Origin: CAZVTU01 sp964630295
GTDB lineage: Bacteria; Patescibacteriota; Minisyncoccia; Minisyncoccales; RBG-13-42-11
Direction: 5' to 3'
DNA length: 18,922 nucleotides
Assembly: GCA_964630295.1 (NCBI GenBank)
Contig: CAZVTU010000005.1
Span: 1-18,922, forward strand
The position numbers were made by a program, and so were the translations under genes. Shown in pieces: positions 1 through 4,617 of the stretch. Numbering within the stretch: position 1 is the stretch's first letter; each line of letters starts with the position of its first letter. The notes beneath the pieces were generated by a model that saw only the letters and a list, made by a program, of their open reading frames with translations, was not told the origin of the DNA and made no database searches.

Positions 1-143
1 GTTTCTGAAACTTCTTGAGTAATTGTCCCTCTAACAACTTCAACTAAATTGGATTCGGTTTCTTCCTTTTTAAAAGCGAATTGATAAACTACTACCACCA
101 AGATAATTATAATGGTAGTTAAATAAACAAATTTTTTAGTCAT
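1..143 (-). CDS. HlyD/MacA-type membrane-fusion (periplasmic adaptor) protein, N-terminal part
   Basis: Only the first 47 residues are in the window; the gene runs off the left edge. It opens with MTKKFVYL, a single hydrophobic anchor (about residues 5-20, rich in Ile and Val), then a charged stretch and the sequence VEVVRGTITQEVSETG-like, which is the typical start of the first beta strand of HlyD/MacA/AcrA adaptor proteins. Family knowledge: such proteins link an inner-membrane ABC transporter or RND pump to the outside. Its ATG overlaps the end of the upstream 109-residue gene by 8 bases, so the two are probably translationally coupled. In a single-membrane CPR cell it would more likely work with a MacB-like ABC exporter. 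The call rests on a short N-terminus only; the partner genes would lie to the left. Confidence 0.6.
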   Translation of the reverse strand, partial: MTKKFVYLTTIIIILVVVVYQFAFKKEETESNLVEVVRGTITQEVSE

Positions 144-465
144 TTTTTTTAATTATAATTCGATGCCAATCTGGGTAAGAGAATATTCCTTGAAAAATTA
201 AACCACCCAAAAAACCGGAAGAAAGAGTAATCGGTAAAAGAGAAAATTTATATATCAATAATAAAGGTAAAATTCCTAATCCTAACAACCAATGATGAAA
301 ATGGAATTTGTATCTTCCAATATCAAAAGTAATTGATTTAAGCCTCGGTGAGAAAAACTCGGCTGCAAAATAACCTAAAATTATTCCTAAATAAACTTCA
401 ATAGAAAAAAGAGCAATGGGAGTTCCTAATAAAATCTTTGACTTTTTAATTTTTACTTTTTTCAT
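136..465 (-). CDS. Small conserved-looking membrane protein with an HxHHW motif
   Basis: 109 residues, start ATG. Three hydrophobic segments are visible (about residues 12-39, 56-74 and 77-97), separated by a polar stretch that carries the motif FHFHHWLLG (about residues 53-61); the C-terminus has GFLGGLIFQGIFSYPDW. The clustered histidines at a membrane boundary could bind a metal, but this is inference. I recall similar small HHW membrane proteins in CPR genomes but cannot name a family or function. The start codon lies only 8 bases after the 3' end of tRNA-Trp and there is no Shine-Dalgarno site, so the mRNA may become nearly leaderless after tRNA processing. The last codons overlap the start of the adaptor-protein gene. 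Certainly a real gene from position and composition; function unknown. Confidence 0.75.
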   Translation of the reverse strand: MKKVKIKKSKILLGTPIALFSIEVYLGIILGYFAAEFFSPRLKSITFDIGRYKFHFHHWLLGLGILPLLLIYKFSLLPITLSSGFLGGLIFQGIFSYPDWHRIIIKKND

Positions 466-473
466 AATGCCAG

Positions 474-546
474 CGGGGGTACTAGGATTCGAACCTAGAA
501 GACGGGATTTGGAGTCCCGCAGTTTGCCAATTAAGCTTATACCCCC
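474..546 (-). tRNA. tRNA-Trp (anticodon CCA)
   Basis: A complete 73-base cloverleaf on the minus strand. The acceptor stem GGGGGTA pairs with TACCCCC and the discriminator is G. The anticodon stem CGGGA/TCCCG closes the loop CTCCAAA, giving anticodon CCA (Trp). The T arm is CTAGG-TTCGAAT-CCTAG. The 3' CCA is not encoded. It lies between rpmG (upstream) and the 109-residue membrane protein (8 bases downstream). Confidence 0.95.
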
Positions 547-562
547 GATTAAGCTTTAAATT

Positions 563-727
563 CTATTTTTTAACTTCTTTGTGGACTGTATGTTTTCTGC
601 ACCACTTACAGAACTTTTTTAATTCTAATTTCTTCTCGGTTATTTTTTTTGATTTCCGAGTAAAATAATTAATTCTTTTGCATTCTTGACACTGAAGTTT
701 AATAAATGGTTTCTTTTTTACTGCCAT
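563..727 (-). CDS. rpmG: 50S ribosomal protein L33
   Basis: 54 residues, MAVKKKPFIKLQCQECKRIN onward. The order is two zinc-type cysteine pairs (CQEC at about 13-16 and CKWC at about 40-43) around the NYFTRKSKK segment that is typical of L33, ending in KEVKK. Its length fits the family (49-55). L33 binds the large subunit near the E site. The zinc-binding (C+) form is the one seen here. The ATG is only 7 bases downstream of the 3' end of tRNA-Thr and no Shine-Dalgarno site is present, so it is co-transcribed with the tRNAs. The tRNA-Thr, rpmG, tRNA-Trp order resembles the classical arrangement that leads into secE-nusG in many bacteria, but secE and nusG do not follow here. Confidence 0.93.
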   Translation of the reverse strand: MAVKKKPFIKLQCQECKRINYFTRKSKKITEKKLELKKFCKWCRKHTVHKEVKK

Positions 728-734
728 AATTTTG

Positions 735-806
735 AGCCTGAGGGGAGAATTGAACTCCCGACCTTTCCCTTACCAAGGGAACGTTCTACCACTGAACTAC
801 CCAGGC
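735..806 (-). tRNA. tRNA-Thr (anticodon GGT)
   Basis: A 72-base cloverleaf on the minus strand. Acceptor GCCTGGG pairs with CTCAGGC through one G-U, with discriminator T. The anticodon stem TTCCC/GGGAA encloses the loop TTGGTAA, giving GGT (Thr). The T arm is CGGGAG-TTCAATT-CTCCC-like. No encoded CCA. It is 6 bases from tRNA-Tyr and 7 bases from the rpmG start codon. Confidence 0.94.
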
Positions 807-812
807 AATTTG

Positions 813-895
813 TGGGTAGGGAGGGATTCGAACCCCCGTAGCCCGAAGGCACCTGATTTACAGTCAGGCCCGATTGACCGCTCCGGCACCTACCC
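813..895 (-). tRNA. tRNA-Tyr (anticodon GTA)
   Basis: An 83-base class II cloverleaf on the minus strand. Acceptor GGGTAGG pairs with CCTACCC, discriminator A. The anticodon stem CCTGA/TCAGG closes the loop CTGTAAA, giving GTA (Tyr). There is a long variable arm with a GCC-TTCG-GGC hairpin and a T arm with TTCGAAT. The long variable arm fits bacterial tRNA-Tyr. It is the first gene after the promoter at 911-939. Confidence 0.95.
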
Positions 896-910
896 TTTTT
901 ACAATAAATA

Positions 911-939
911 ATTTTAGCAAAAATTTTCTTATTTGCCAA
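911..939 (-). promoter_or_regulatory. Sigma-70-type promoter of the tRNA-Tyr operon
   Basis: On the minus strand TTGGCA (934-939) is separated by 17 bases from TAAAAT (911-916); each is one mismatch from consensus. The -35 lies in the last codons and stop of trmD. Transcription should start close to the 5' end of tRNA-Tyr (895), so this would drive tRNA-Tyr, tRNA-Thr, rpmG, tRNA-Trp and the membrane genes. Confidence 0.65.
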
Positions 940-1597
940 TAGTTTTTTGATGTTTTTTTCGCCATTTTTCAATTTCTTTATGATTACCAGATAACAAAAC
1001 TTTTGGCACTCGCCATTTCACTCCCTTTTTGGGTTCAAAAACTTCCGGTCTAGTATATTGAGGATACTCAATAAATTCTTTTTCTTTAGTGATTCTTTCT
1101 TTTAATAATTCTGGCTTTCCTAAAATACCAGGAACTAATCTCGCTACTGTTTCTATAACTACCATAGCTGGCAACTCCCCACCCATTAAATCGTAATCAC
1201 CAATCGATAGTTCCATATCTGCTACATACTTTGCCACCCTCTCATCCACTCCTTCGTATCTTCCACAAATCATTATTATCTGATCTAATTTTGATAATTG
1301 ATAAGCAATTTTTTGGTTAAACTTTTTCCCTCTCGGAGTAAACAATATCACCTTTCTTTTTTTGTGCGAAGCTAAGCTTAGCACAGCTTTGTAGATGGGT
1401 TCGATTTTTAGGACCATTCCCAATCCGCCGCCATAAGGCCTGTCGTCAACGGTTCGATGGCGATCTTTTGTCCATTTTCTTAAATTGTGGATCCGGATTT
1501 TAATTAATCGCTTTTTTTGAGCCCTAGCAATTAAACTCTCTCTTAAATAAGAGTCAAAAATTTCAGGAAAGATCGTGATGATATCAAAAGTTAACAT
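929..1597 (-). CDS. trmD: tRNA (guanine-37-N1)-methyltransferase TrmD
   Basis: 222 residues, near the usual length (about 225-250). It methylates N1 of G37 next to the anticodon of tRNAs reading CNN-type codons, using S-adenosylmethionine, which prevents +1 frameshifting. Visible signatures: N-terminal FDIITIFPEIFDSYLRESLI, the DRPYGGGLGMV loop (about 52-62), and the deep-trefoil-knot SAM site ICGRYEGVDER followed by IGDYDLMGGELPA (about 111-145). The C-terminal domain is a little short. There is no Shine-Dalgarno site; instead the start codon is 3 bases from the end of a terminator-like hairpin (1601-1640). It follows khpA as in the classical rpsP-khpA-rimM-trmD-rplS block, but rimM is missing between khpA and trmD and rplS does not follow. 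Confidence 0.96.
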   Translation of the reverse strand: MLTFDIITIFPEIFDSYLRESLIARAQKKRLIKIRIHNLRKWTKDRHRTVDDRPYGGGLGMVLKIEPIYKAVLSLASHKKRKVILFTPRGKKFNQKIAYQLSKLDQIIMICGRYEGVDERVAKYVADMELSIGDYDLMGGELPAMVVIETVARLVPGILGKPELLKERITKEKEFIEYPQYTRPEVFEPKKGVKWRVPKVLLSGNHKEIEKWRKKHQKTIGK

Positions 1598-1600
1598 AAA

Positions 1601-1640
1601 AAGAAAACAGCGCTATTTTAAATCATAGCACTGTTTTCTT
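1601..1640 (-). terminator. 16-bp hairpin with U-rich tail between khpA and trmD
   Basis: Arms 1601-1616 and 1625-1640 pair over 16 bp with an 8-base loop. The single mismatch (C with A on the plus strand) becomes a G-U pair in minus-strand RNA, so the structure is meant for the minus transcript. The downstream arm ends in UUUUCUU and is followed by UUU then the trmD ATG. It reads as an intrinsic terminator or attenuator placed directly before trmD. Confidence 0.6.
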
Positions 1641-1669
1641 CTGATGTAAACGAGATTATTCTCTCGAGA

Positions 1670-1978
1670 TTACAATTTTAGATCTTCTAAGCTTTCCTTT
1701 TTTCCTCGAGTAGTTCTTCCGCCTTCTGGTTCCTCGATCTTTAAATTCACTCTGGCGTGATTTTTAAGACCGACAATTCGAACCAGATTTCTGATTGCTC
1801 TGGCGGTTGAACCGGCTTTTCCGATGATCTGACCCATATCTTCGGGATTTACTTTCAAAGAAAGTAAAACTCCCATTTCATCAACCTTGCGGTCGATCTT
1901 AACGTCTTCTGGGTGATCAACTAAAGCCTTAATAATGAATTCAAGGAATTCTTGATCACTTGCTTTTTTCTCAGCCAT
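1670..1978 (-). CDS. khpA: KH-domain RNA-binding protein KhpA
   Basis: 102 residues. A single KH domain with the GxxG loop in IIGKAGSTARAIR (GKAG at 53-56), preceded by the EFIIKALVDHPEDVKI helix and strand typical of KhpA (YlqC). KhpA forms a heterodimer with KhpB (Jag/EloR) in Firmicutes and binds many RNAs, influencing cell elongation and division there; in this organism the role is inferred only. The acidic/basic tail after residue 82 is longer than in the shortest homologues. In most bacteria khpA follows rpsP directly; here five island genes lie between them and khpA has its own promoter (2072-2099). No Shine-Dalgarno is visible; a small TCAGT-AAC-ACTGA stem sits just before the start. 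Confidence 0.92.
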   Translation of the reverse strand: MAEKKASDQEFLEFIIKALVDHPEDVKIDRKVDEMGVLLSLKVNPEDMGQIIGKAGSTARAIRNLVRIVGLKNHARVNLKIEEPEGGRTTRGKKESLEDLKL

Positions 1979-2071
1979 AAATCTGTCAGTGTTACTGATA
2001 TGAAATTTTGCGACCTTTACTGCCTACCCTCTCTGACAATCATTCGGAGGTTCGGCAAAATGCTAATTATT

Positions 2072-2099
2072 ATTTTAATTCTTTTTAGAATTTTGTCAA
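2072..2099 (-). promoter_or_regulatory. Promoter of khpA-trmD
   Basis: On the minus strand a perfect TTGACA (2094-2099), 16-base spacer, and TAAAAT (2072-2077; 5 of 6). It gives a leader of roughly 85-90 bases before khpA. That leader contains a TGTCAG/CTGACA inverted pair. It supplies the khpA-trmD genes independently of rpsP, as expected after the island separated them. Confidence 0.65.
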
Positions 2100-2113
2100 T
2101 ACTCCCAACAAAC

Positions 2114-2159
2114 TGCCAAGGAGAAAGAAGAGAGAGTTTCTCGTTTTTTTTCCTTGGCA
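2114..2159 (-). repeat. Inverted repeat upstream of the khpA promoter
   Basis: TGCCAAGGA (2114-2122) pairs with TCCTTGGCA (2151-2159), 9 bp, and the interval holds a further GAGA/TCTC stem and an A/T run. It lies between the 3' end of the island and the khpA promoter. It lacks a clear U-run after the stem on either strand, so it is listed as an inverted repeat, possibly a bidirectional terminator marking the island edge. Confidence 0.5.
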
Positions 2160-2167
2160 AATGGTTG

Positions 2168-2202
2168 GGAGGAAGGCAGTTAAACTTCAACTACCTTCCT
2201 CC
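2168..2202 (-). repeat. 14-bp hairpin holding the stop codon of the 122-residue gene
   Basis: Arms 2168-2181 and 2189-2202 pair over 14 bp with a 7-base loop. The only mismatch (C-A on plus) is a G-U in minus RNA. The TAA stop (2180-2182) lies at the stem/loop border. No U-tract follows. It may act as a 3' stabiliser or terminator for the last gene of the island. Confidence 0.55.
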
Positions 2203-2548
2203 TTGACTTCCGTCTAATTCCAAACGGCTCCGGTTTCGGCGAGACTGGTTTTTTGATCGGTCGGAGGAAAAGCTGGCGAATAGCGGGAGAGTCGGCTCTT
2301 TCTTTAGCCCGGGCAAGAAACTGGTTGGCCATATTTAGTGAGGTATATTCTCCAAGCTTTATTAACTCTCCTTCTTTCGCTATATTTGGGAAAACTTTTC
2401 CTAATTCCCTAAAATCTCCGGGGTCTCTGAAATCAGACGCAAGAGTCCATAACCGAACCCTGGTACTGGAAAACCTCTGGAATTCCTCGGGAACTATTGC
2501 GCCGGCTTCACTATTGCAAAGCTTTTCCAAAATTGTGCTTTTTCTCAA
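2180..2548 (-). CDS. Uncharacterised island protein, 122 residues
   Basis: I do not recognise it. The start is TTG at 2548, decided by a very strong ribosome site (AGGAGGT at 2554-2560, 5 bases before TTG). The sequence has a mixed N-terminal half (PEEFQRFSSTRVRLWTLASD), an apparently helical centre (YTSLNMANQFLARAKERA) and a basic, proline-containing C-terminus ending RRKSRRKVVEV, which could contact nucleic acid. There is no signal peptide or membrane segment. Last gene of the leftward island, separated from the preceding 57-residue gene by a perfect 13-bp hairpin. Base composition is richer in G+C than the core genes. Real as a coding region on the strength of the ribosome site and reading-frame integrity; function unknown. 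Confidence 0.6.
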   Translation of the reverse strand: MRKSTILEKLCNSEAGAIVPEEFQRFSSTRVRLWTLASDFRDPGDFRELGKVFPNIAKEGELIKLGEYTSLNMANQFLARAKERADSPAIRQLFLRPIKKPVSPKPEPFGIRRKSRRKVVEV

Positions 2549-2619
2549 TTTACACCTCCTTTTTTAATTTTAATTGGTACTACTTAATCCACAAATTTCT
2601 TTATGAATTAAGGAGTACA

Positions 2620-2652
2620 GGGAAGATTGATGGGTTGAACATCAATCTTCCC
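2620..2652 (-). repeat. Perfect 13-bp hairpin after the 57-residue gene
   Basis: Arms GGGAAGATTGATG (2620-2632) and its complement (2640-2652) with a 7-base loop. It begins 10 bases after the stop codon of the 57-residue gene. There is no U-tract on the minus strand (UGUACUCC follows), so it is either a non-canonical terminator or an mRNA-stabilising element. Confidence 0.6.
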
Positions 2653-2662
2653 TTTGACTTCT

Positions 2663-2836
2663 TTACCGCCATAAATGCCGGTGTTCTCGAAGCCATTTTT
2701 GTGCTGCAGGGTCGTTCCTGGCTGCGAATTCTGCCGCTCTGTATGCTTCACGTTTCTCGGTACGAATTACATTCTTGTCGTGCTTTTCTACCATTTCAGC
2801 AGTAATCGCTGTTTTTGGTAAACCATTCGAAGCCAT
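2663..2836 (-). CDS. Uncharacterised small basic island protein, 57 residues
   Basis: MASNGLPKTAITAEMVEKHD onward, ending WLREHRHLWR. It is rich in Lys, Arg, His and Ala and looks mostly helical (the segment TEKREAYRAAEFAARNDPAA). No signal peptide, cysteine or membrane segment. A good ribosome site (AAAGGAGAG, then AA and ATG) supports the start, and the frame is open over its length with an in-frame TAA at 2663. It sits between the 102-residue and 122-residue genes, bordered on both sides by hairpins. Possibly a nucleic-acid-binding or protein-protein adaptor, but I have no family match; function unknown. Confidence 0.6.
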   Translation of the reverse strand: MASNGLPKTAITAEMVEKHDKNVIRTEKREAYRAAEFAARNDPAAQKWLREHRHLWR

Positions 2837-2850
2837 TTCTCTCCTTTCGT

Positions 2851-2876
2851 GCTCATTGAGTTAAAAACTCGTGAGC
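2851..2876 (-). repeat. Hairpin between the 102- and 57-residue genes
   Basis: GCTCA (2851-2855) pairs with TGAGC (2872-2876), and inside it GAGTT (2858-2862) pairs with AACTC (2866-2870) with loop AAA. The two stems are separated by a small internal loop. It begins a few bases after the stop of the 102-residue gene and ends about 8 bases before the ribosome site of the 57-residue gene, so it could influence either. Confidence 0.5.
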
Positions 2877-2882
2877 GTAAAG

Positions 2883-3191
2883 TTACCTTCTGCCTTGGGC
2901 TAATCGATTGAACTCTGCTGAACCATAATCGCGCCGGAGCATGGAAAACCAGTGAGCCGCTTGAGCCATCTTACGTGCTTCTTCGTCATCGAACTTTCGT
3001 TCGCCGTTGTTAAACCTCTCAAGCTTCATTAAGGCTTCCACGATTTTGAACGTCTGGGTCGGAGATTCGTTTTCAGCAATTTCAATAAATCGCCGACGGA
3101 GTTCTGGGTCATCCAGTAAAAGAAGGGGCGCCGACCAAGCCTCGAGTTTGTACAACGGATGAGCTGTAGTGCCTGTGTTAGGTGTACTCAT
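2883..3191 (-). CDS. Uncharacterised island protein, 102 residues
   Basis: MSTPNTGTTAHPLYKLEAWS onward. Predicted by eye as largely helical and amphipathic (segments LLLLDDPELRRRFIEIAE, TFKIVEALMKLERF and DDEEARKMAQAAHWFSMLRR), with no signal peptide, membrane span or cysteine. It looks like a small soluble helical-bundle protein; no family recognised. A ribosome site (GGAAAGGAG) lies about 10 bases before the ATG. Its leader carries one copy of the 20-base motif/hairpin also found before the metzincin gene (3251-3270), plus a CGAGC-ATA-GCTCG mini-hairpin. Third gene of the island after the 86-residue gene and the metzincin. Confidence 0.62.
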   Translation of the reverse strand: MSTPNTGTTAHPLYKLEAWSAPLLLLDDPELRRRFIEIAENESPTQTFKIVEALMKLERFNNGERKFDDEEARKMAQAAHWFSMLRRDYGSAEFNRLAQGRR

Positions 3192-3250
3192 GCTTTTGGT
3201 TTCTCCTTTCCATATTTTGTTTGTATTATGTAAACGAGCTATGCTCGATT

Positions 3251-3295
3251 ATTCCCATCTTTCAACCCACTTTTACTAAAATGAACTGAAAGGTG
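3251..3295 (-). repeat. Leader hairpin with repeated 20-base motif, copy 1
   Basis: The minus strand carries GTGGGTTGAAAGATGGGAAT (3251-3270), identical at 19 of 20 positions to copy 2 at 4031-4050. Its TTGAAAGATG (3256-3265) can pair with CACCTTTCAG (3286-3295), 9 of 10, across a 20-base loop. It lies 60 bases before the start of the 102-residue gene. A/T sequence ending in AAAATATGGAAAGGAG follows in both copies. Confidence 0.55.
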
Positions 3296-3338
3296 AGAGG
3301 AAGTTTATTGTGTTATTATTATTTTATAAACTTCCTCT
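3296..3338 (-). repeat. 13-bp hairpin directly after the metzincin stop codon
   Basis: AGAGGAAGTTTAT (3296-3308) pairs perfectly with its complement at 3326-3338 around a 17-base A/T loop. The upstream arm starts on the first base after the TAA stop of the metzincin gene. There is no U-run on the minus strand, so its role as terminator or RNA stabiliser is open. Confidence 0.6.
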
Positions 3339-3995
3339 TTAAGGAGTTTGTTGGAACTTGTCTCGATTCGCCAAAATAATTTGGCGATTTTTCGGGTCAA
3401 AGGCATCAACGGAGAAAACTTTGGCTGGATCCATTATCGAAGGGTATCTTTCGGCGTATTCCCATCCCCATTCTTCATGAGGATGTTTGGCACCGTAGAG
3501 GTGGGCAATCTCATGAATTAGCCCATTCTTGGGATTCTCAGAATCTGTCCAAATAAGAACATAGTATTCTTTGAATCCTCTCCTCTCGGTAGTCAAGGAC
3601 ATTCCAGGATTTCTCCTGGTTAAATCCTCGCCAGTAAGAATTACAACCAGTTCCCCCTCAGAAGGAACATCATCAGCAGCATTATCAATTAGCCACTGAG
3701 TCCCAGCCATATCATACCAGCCTTCCTCAATTGGCTTAAGGTCCGGGGAATCCCACTCAATGAATTCGGTTATCGCGAAGCAAATTCCAAACTCTTTTTG
3801 ATAAACTTTGGAAACTGCTTCTAGTAGGTTTCCAGCCTCTTCTTGCCAAGGATTCCGATCTAGCCGATATTCCTCATCGCCAACCATTTTGACCGAGACA
3901 ACTATTTCTGGCAGTGTCTCTTTGGACTGGCAAGCTATTGCGCTCGAAACTATTACTAGAACGAGACAAATTCCCAGAATGAGCAATTTTCTCAT
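3339..3995 (-). CDS. Predicted metzincin-type zinc metalloprotease lipoprotein
   Basis: 218 residues from the ATG at 3995, chosen because AGGAGG lies 4-5 bases upstream and because it gives a proper signal peptide; a longer frame to 4130 lacks a ribosome site. The N-terminus MRKLLILGICLVLVIVSSAIAC is a lipoprotein signal with a lipobox ending at Cys22. Residues 161-171 read HEIAHLYGAKH, an exact HExxHxxGxxH zinc site (His161, His165, His171 ligands; Glu162 catalytic), and SIMDP at 186-190 supplies the Met-turn (Met188). Established: this pair of motifs defines the metzincin clan. Inferred: a surface-anchored protease acting outside the cell on unknown proteins. The family within metzincins is not clear (the domain of about 190 residues is small). 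It is the second gene of the island; its leader holds copy 2 of the repeated hairpin motif. Confidence 0.82.
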   Translation of the reverse strand: MRKLLILGICLVLVIVSSAIACQSKETLPEIVVSVKMVGDEEYRLDRNPWQEEAGNLLEAVSKVYQKEFGICFAITEFIEWDSPDLKPIEEGWYDMAGTQWLIDNAADDVPSEGELVVILTGEDLTRRNPGMSLTTERRGFKEYYVLIWTDSENPKNGLIHEIAHLYGAKHPHEEWGWEYAERYPSIMDPAKVFSVDAFDPKNRQIILANRDKFQQTP

Positions 3996-4030
3996 CGCTC
4001 CTCCTTTCCATATATATTTTAGGGAACTGA

Positions 4031-4075
4031 ATTCCCATCTTTCAGCCCACAAACTTATTTGCAAGCTGGAAGATG
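4031..4075 (-). repeat. Leader hairpin with repeated 20-base motif, copy 2
   Basis: Minus-strand GTGGGCTGAAAGATGGGAAT (4031-4050) is the second copy of the motif. Its GCTGAAAGATG (4036-4046) pairs with CATCTTCCAGC (4065-4075), 10 of 11, with an 18-base loop, and GGG/CCC flanks can extend it. The opposite arm differs from copy 1 yet still pairs. It is followed by a GGGAA-TTCAG-TTCCC mini-hairpin and the metzincin ribosome site. Confidence 0.55.
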
Positions 4076-4078
4076 AGG

Positions 4079-4109
4079 GCGAGTAGTGAATTAAGTGATT
4101 CACTCTCGC
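4079..4109 (-). repeat. 12-bp hairpin between the 86-residue gene and the metzincin
   Basis: Arms 4079-4091 and 4098-4109 form 12 base pairs with one bulged T (4084) and a 6-base loop. It begins about 37 bases after the stop of the 86-residue gene. No U-tract follows on the minus strand. Confidence 0.5.
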
Positions 4110-4146
4110 ACCTTTAGAGGCGGAGAACAAGGAGTGGATTAGAGGC

Positions 4147-4407
4147 CTAATTCGACACGAAGCCGAAAGAGGTCTCTTTCAGGTGTGGGAGCTCCTGCCG
4201 AATGAGCTCCCGGTGAAAATGGGAACACGGTTTGACGATGTAACCACCGTCAGCCAGGAACCCCGTCATGTCCCACAGCCCCTCAACAACACAACCACAC
4301 GGGGCCAGAAGATCGGCAGAAAGCCACTGATCGCCAGGCCAACGCTGGTCATACGACCAGGTATACTCGGCCTGACCACCTAGCAACCTAACTAACTCGT
4401 CAATCAT
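4147..4407 (-). CDS. Uncharacterised island protein, 86 residues, with CxC and CxHxH
   Basis: I prefer the ATG at 4407 (protein MIDELVRLLGGQAEYTWSYD onward, 86 residues): an almost complete anti-SD match (GGAGGTGA) lies 5 bases upstream. The same frame is open to a TTG at 4506, but that start has no ribosome site and its codons coincide with an RNA hairpin (4455-4506). The protein has APCGCVVEG and KPCSHFHREL, so two cysteines and a Cys-x-His-x-His group could form a metal site; this is inference. It is rich in Trp (four) and acidic in the middle. No signal peptide or membrane span. First gene of the island, about 200 bases below its promoter. G+C here reaches about 60 percent, unlike the core genes. 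No family recognised. Confidence 0.62.
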   Translation of the reverse strand: MIDELVRLLGGQAEYTWSYDQRWPGDQWLSADLLAPCGCVVEGLWDMTGFLADGGYIVKPCSHFHRELIRQELPHLKETSFGFVSN

Positions 4408-4454
4408 TCGCTTCACCTCCCTGCCCTCGGGCTCTATGTCCCTAATGGGCCTGT

Positions 4455-4506
4455 TTGAAGCGAGGATAAAAGATTCTATTTTTAAAATCCTTAACCCTCG
4501 CTTCAA
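4455..4506 (-). promoter_or_regulatory. Leader hairpin before the first island gene
   Basis: TTGAAGCGAGG (4455-4465) pairs perfectly with its complement at 4496-4506, 11 bp, around a 30-base A/T-rich loop. In minus RNA it lies about 50 bases before the preferred start of the 86-residue gene, between the 17-bp hairpin and the ribosome site, so the leader has two successive hairpins. Confidence 0.5.
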
Positions 4507-4526
4507 CTTTTCAATGTGCTTTTAAA

Positions 4527-4563
4527 TATCACAGGCGGCTCTCAGAGAGAGCCGCCTGTGATA
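4527..4563 (-). terminator. Perfect 17-bp GC-rich hairpin in the island leader
   Basis: TATCACAGGCGGCTCTC (4527-4543) and its exact complement (4547-4563) with a 3-base loop. It is the most stable-looking structure of the region. It lies about 50 bases downstream of the start of transcription from the 4618-4645 promoter, and only UUU AAAAG follows, so the U-tract is weak. It could terminate read-through from rpsP, attenuate the island transcript, or act as an RNA structure in its own right. Confidence 0.55.
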
Positions 4564-4617
4564 GTCAAATTATGAAAACCATCGGTATAACAATGACTCT
4601 CTCCTCTTGATATTTGT

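Noticed and set aside
136..465. SecE, expected after tRNA-Trp
   Set aside because: The protein has three hydrophobic segments and an HHW motif, unlike the single-span SecE pattern.
718..972. 84-residue open frame on the minus strand across the tRNA genes
   Set aside because: It covers tRNA-Tyr and tRNA-Thr in antisense to nothing but in the same strand, and its residues are translated tRNA; not a gene.
1952..2206. Plus-strand open frames at 1952-2206, 2253-2567, 2497-2805, 3808-4086, 4183-4383 and 4607-4903
   Set aside because: They are shadows of the minus-strand genes or promoter regions, without ribosome sites or recognisable protein features.
4408..4506. N-terminal extension of the 86-residue island protein to a TTG at 4506
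   Set aside because: No ribosome site there, and the codons fall in an 11-bp RNA hairpin; the ATG at 4407 has an almost perfect anti-SD match.
2114..4563. Inverted repeats as ends of an insertion sequence
   Set aside because: Each stem has a different sequence, each closes on itself over a short loop, and no transposase or target-site duplication is visible.
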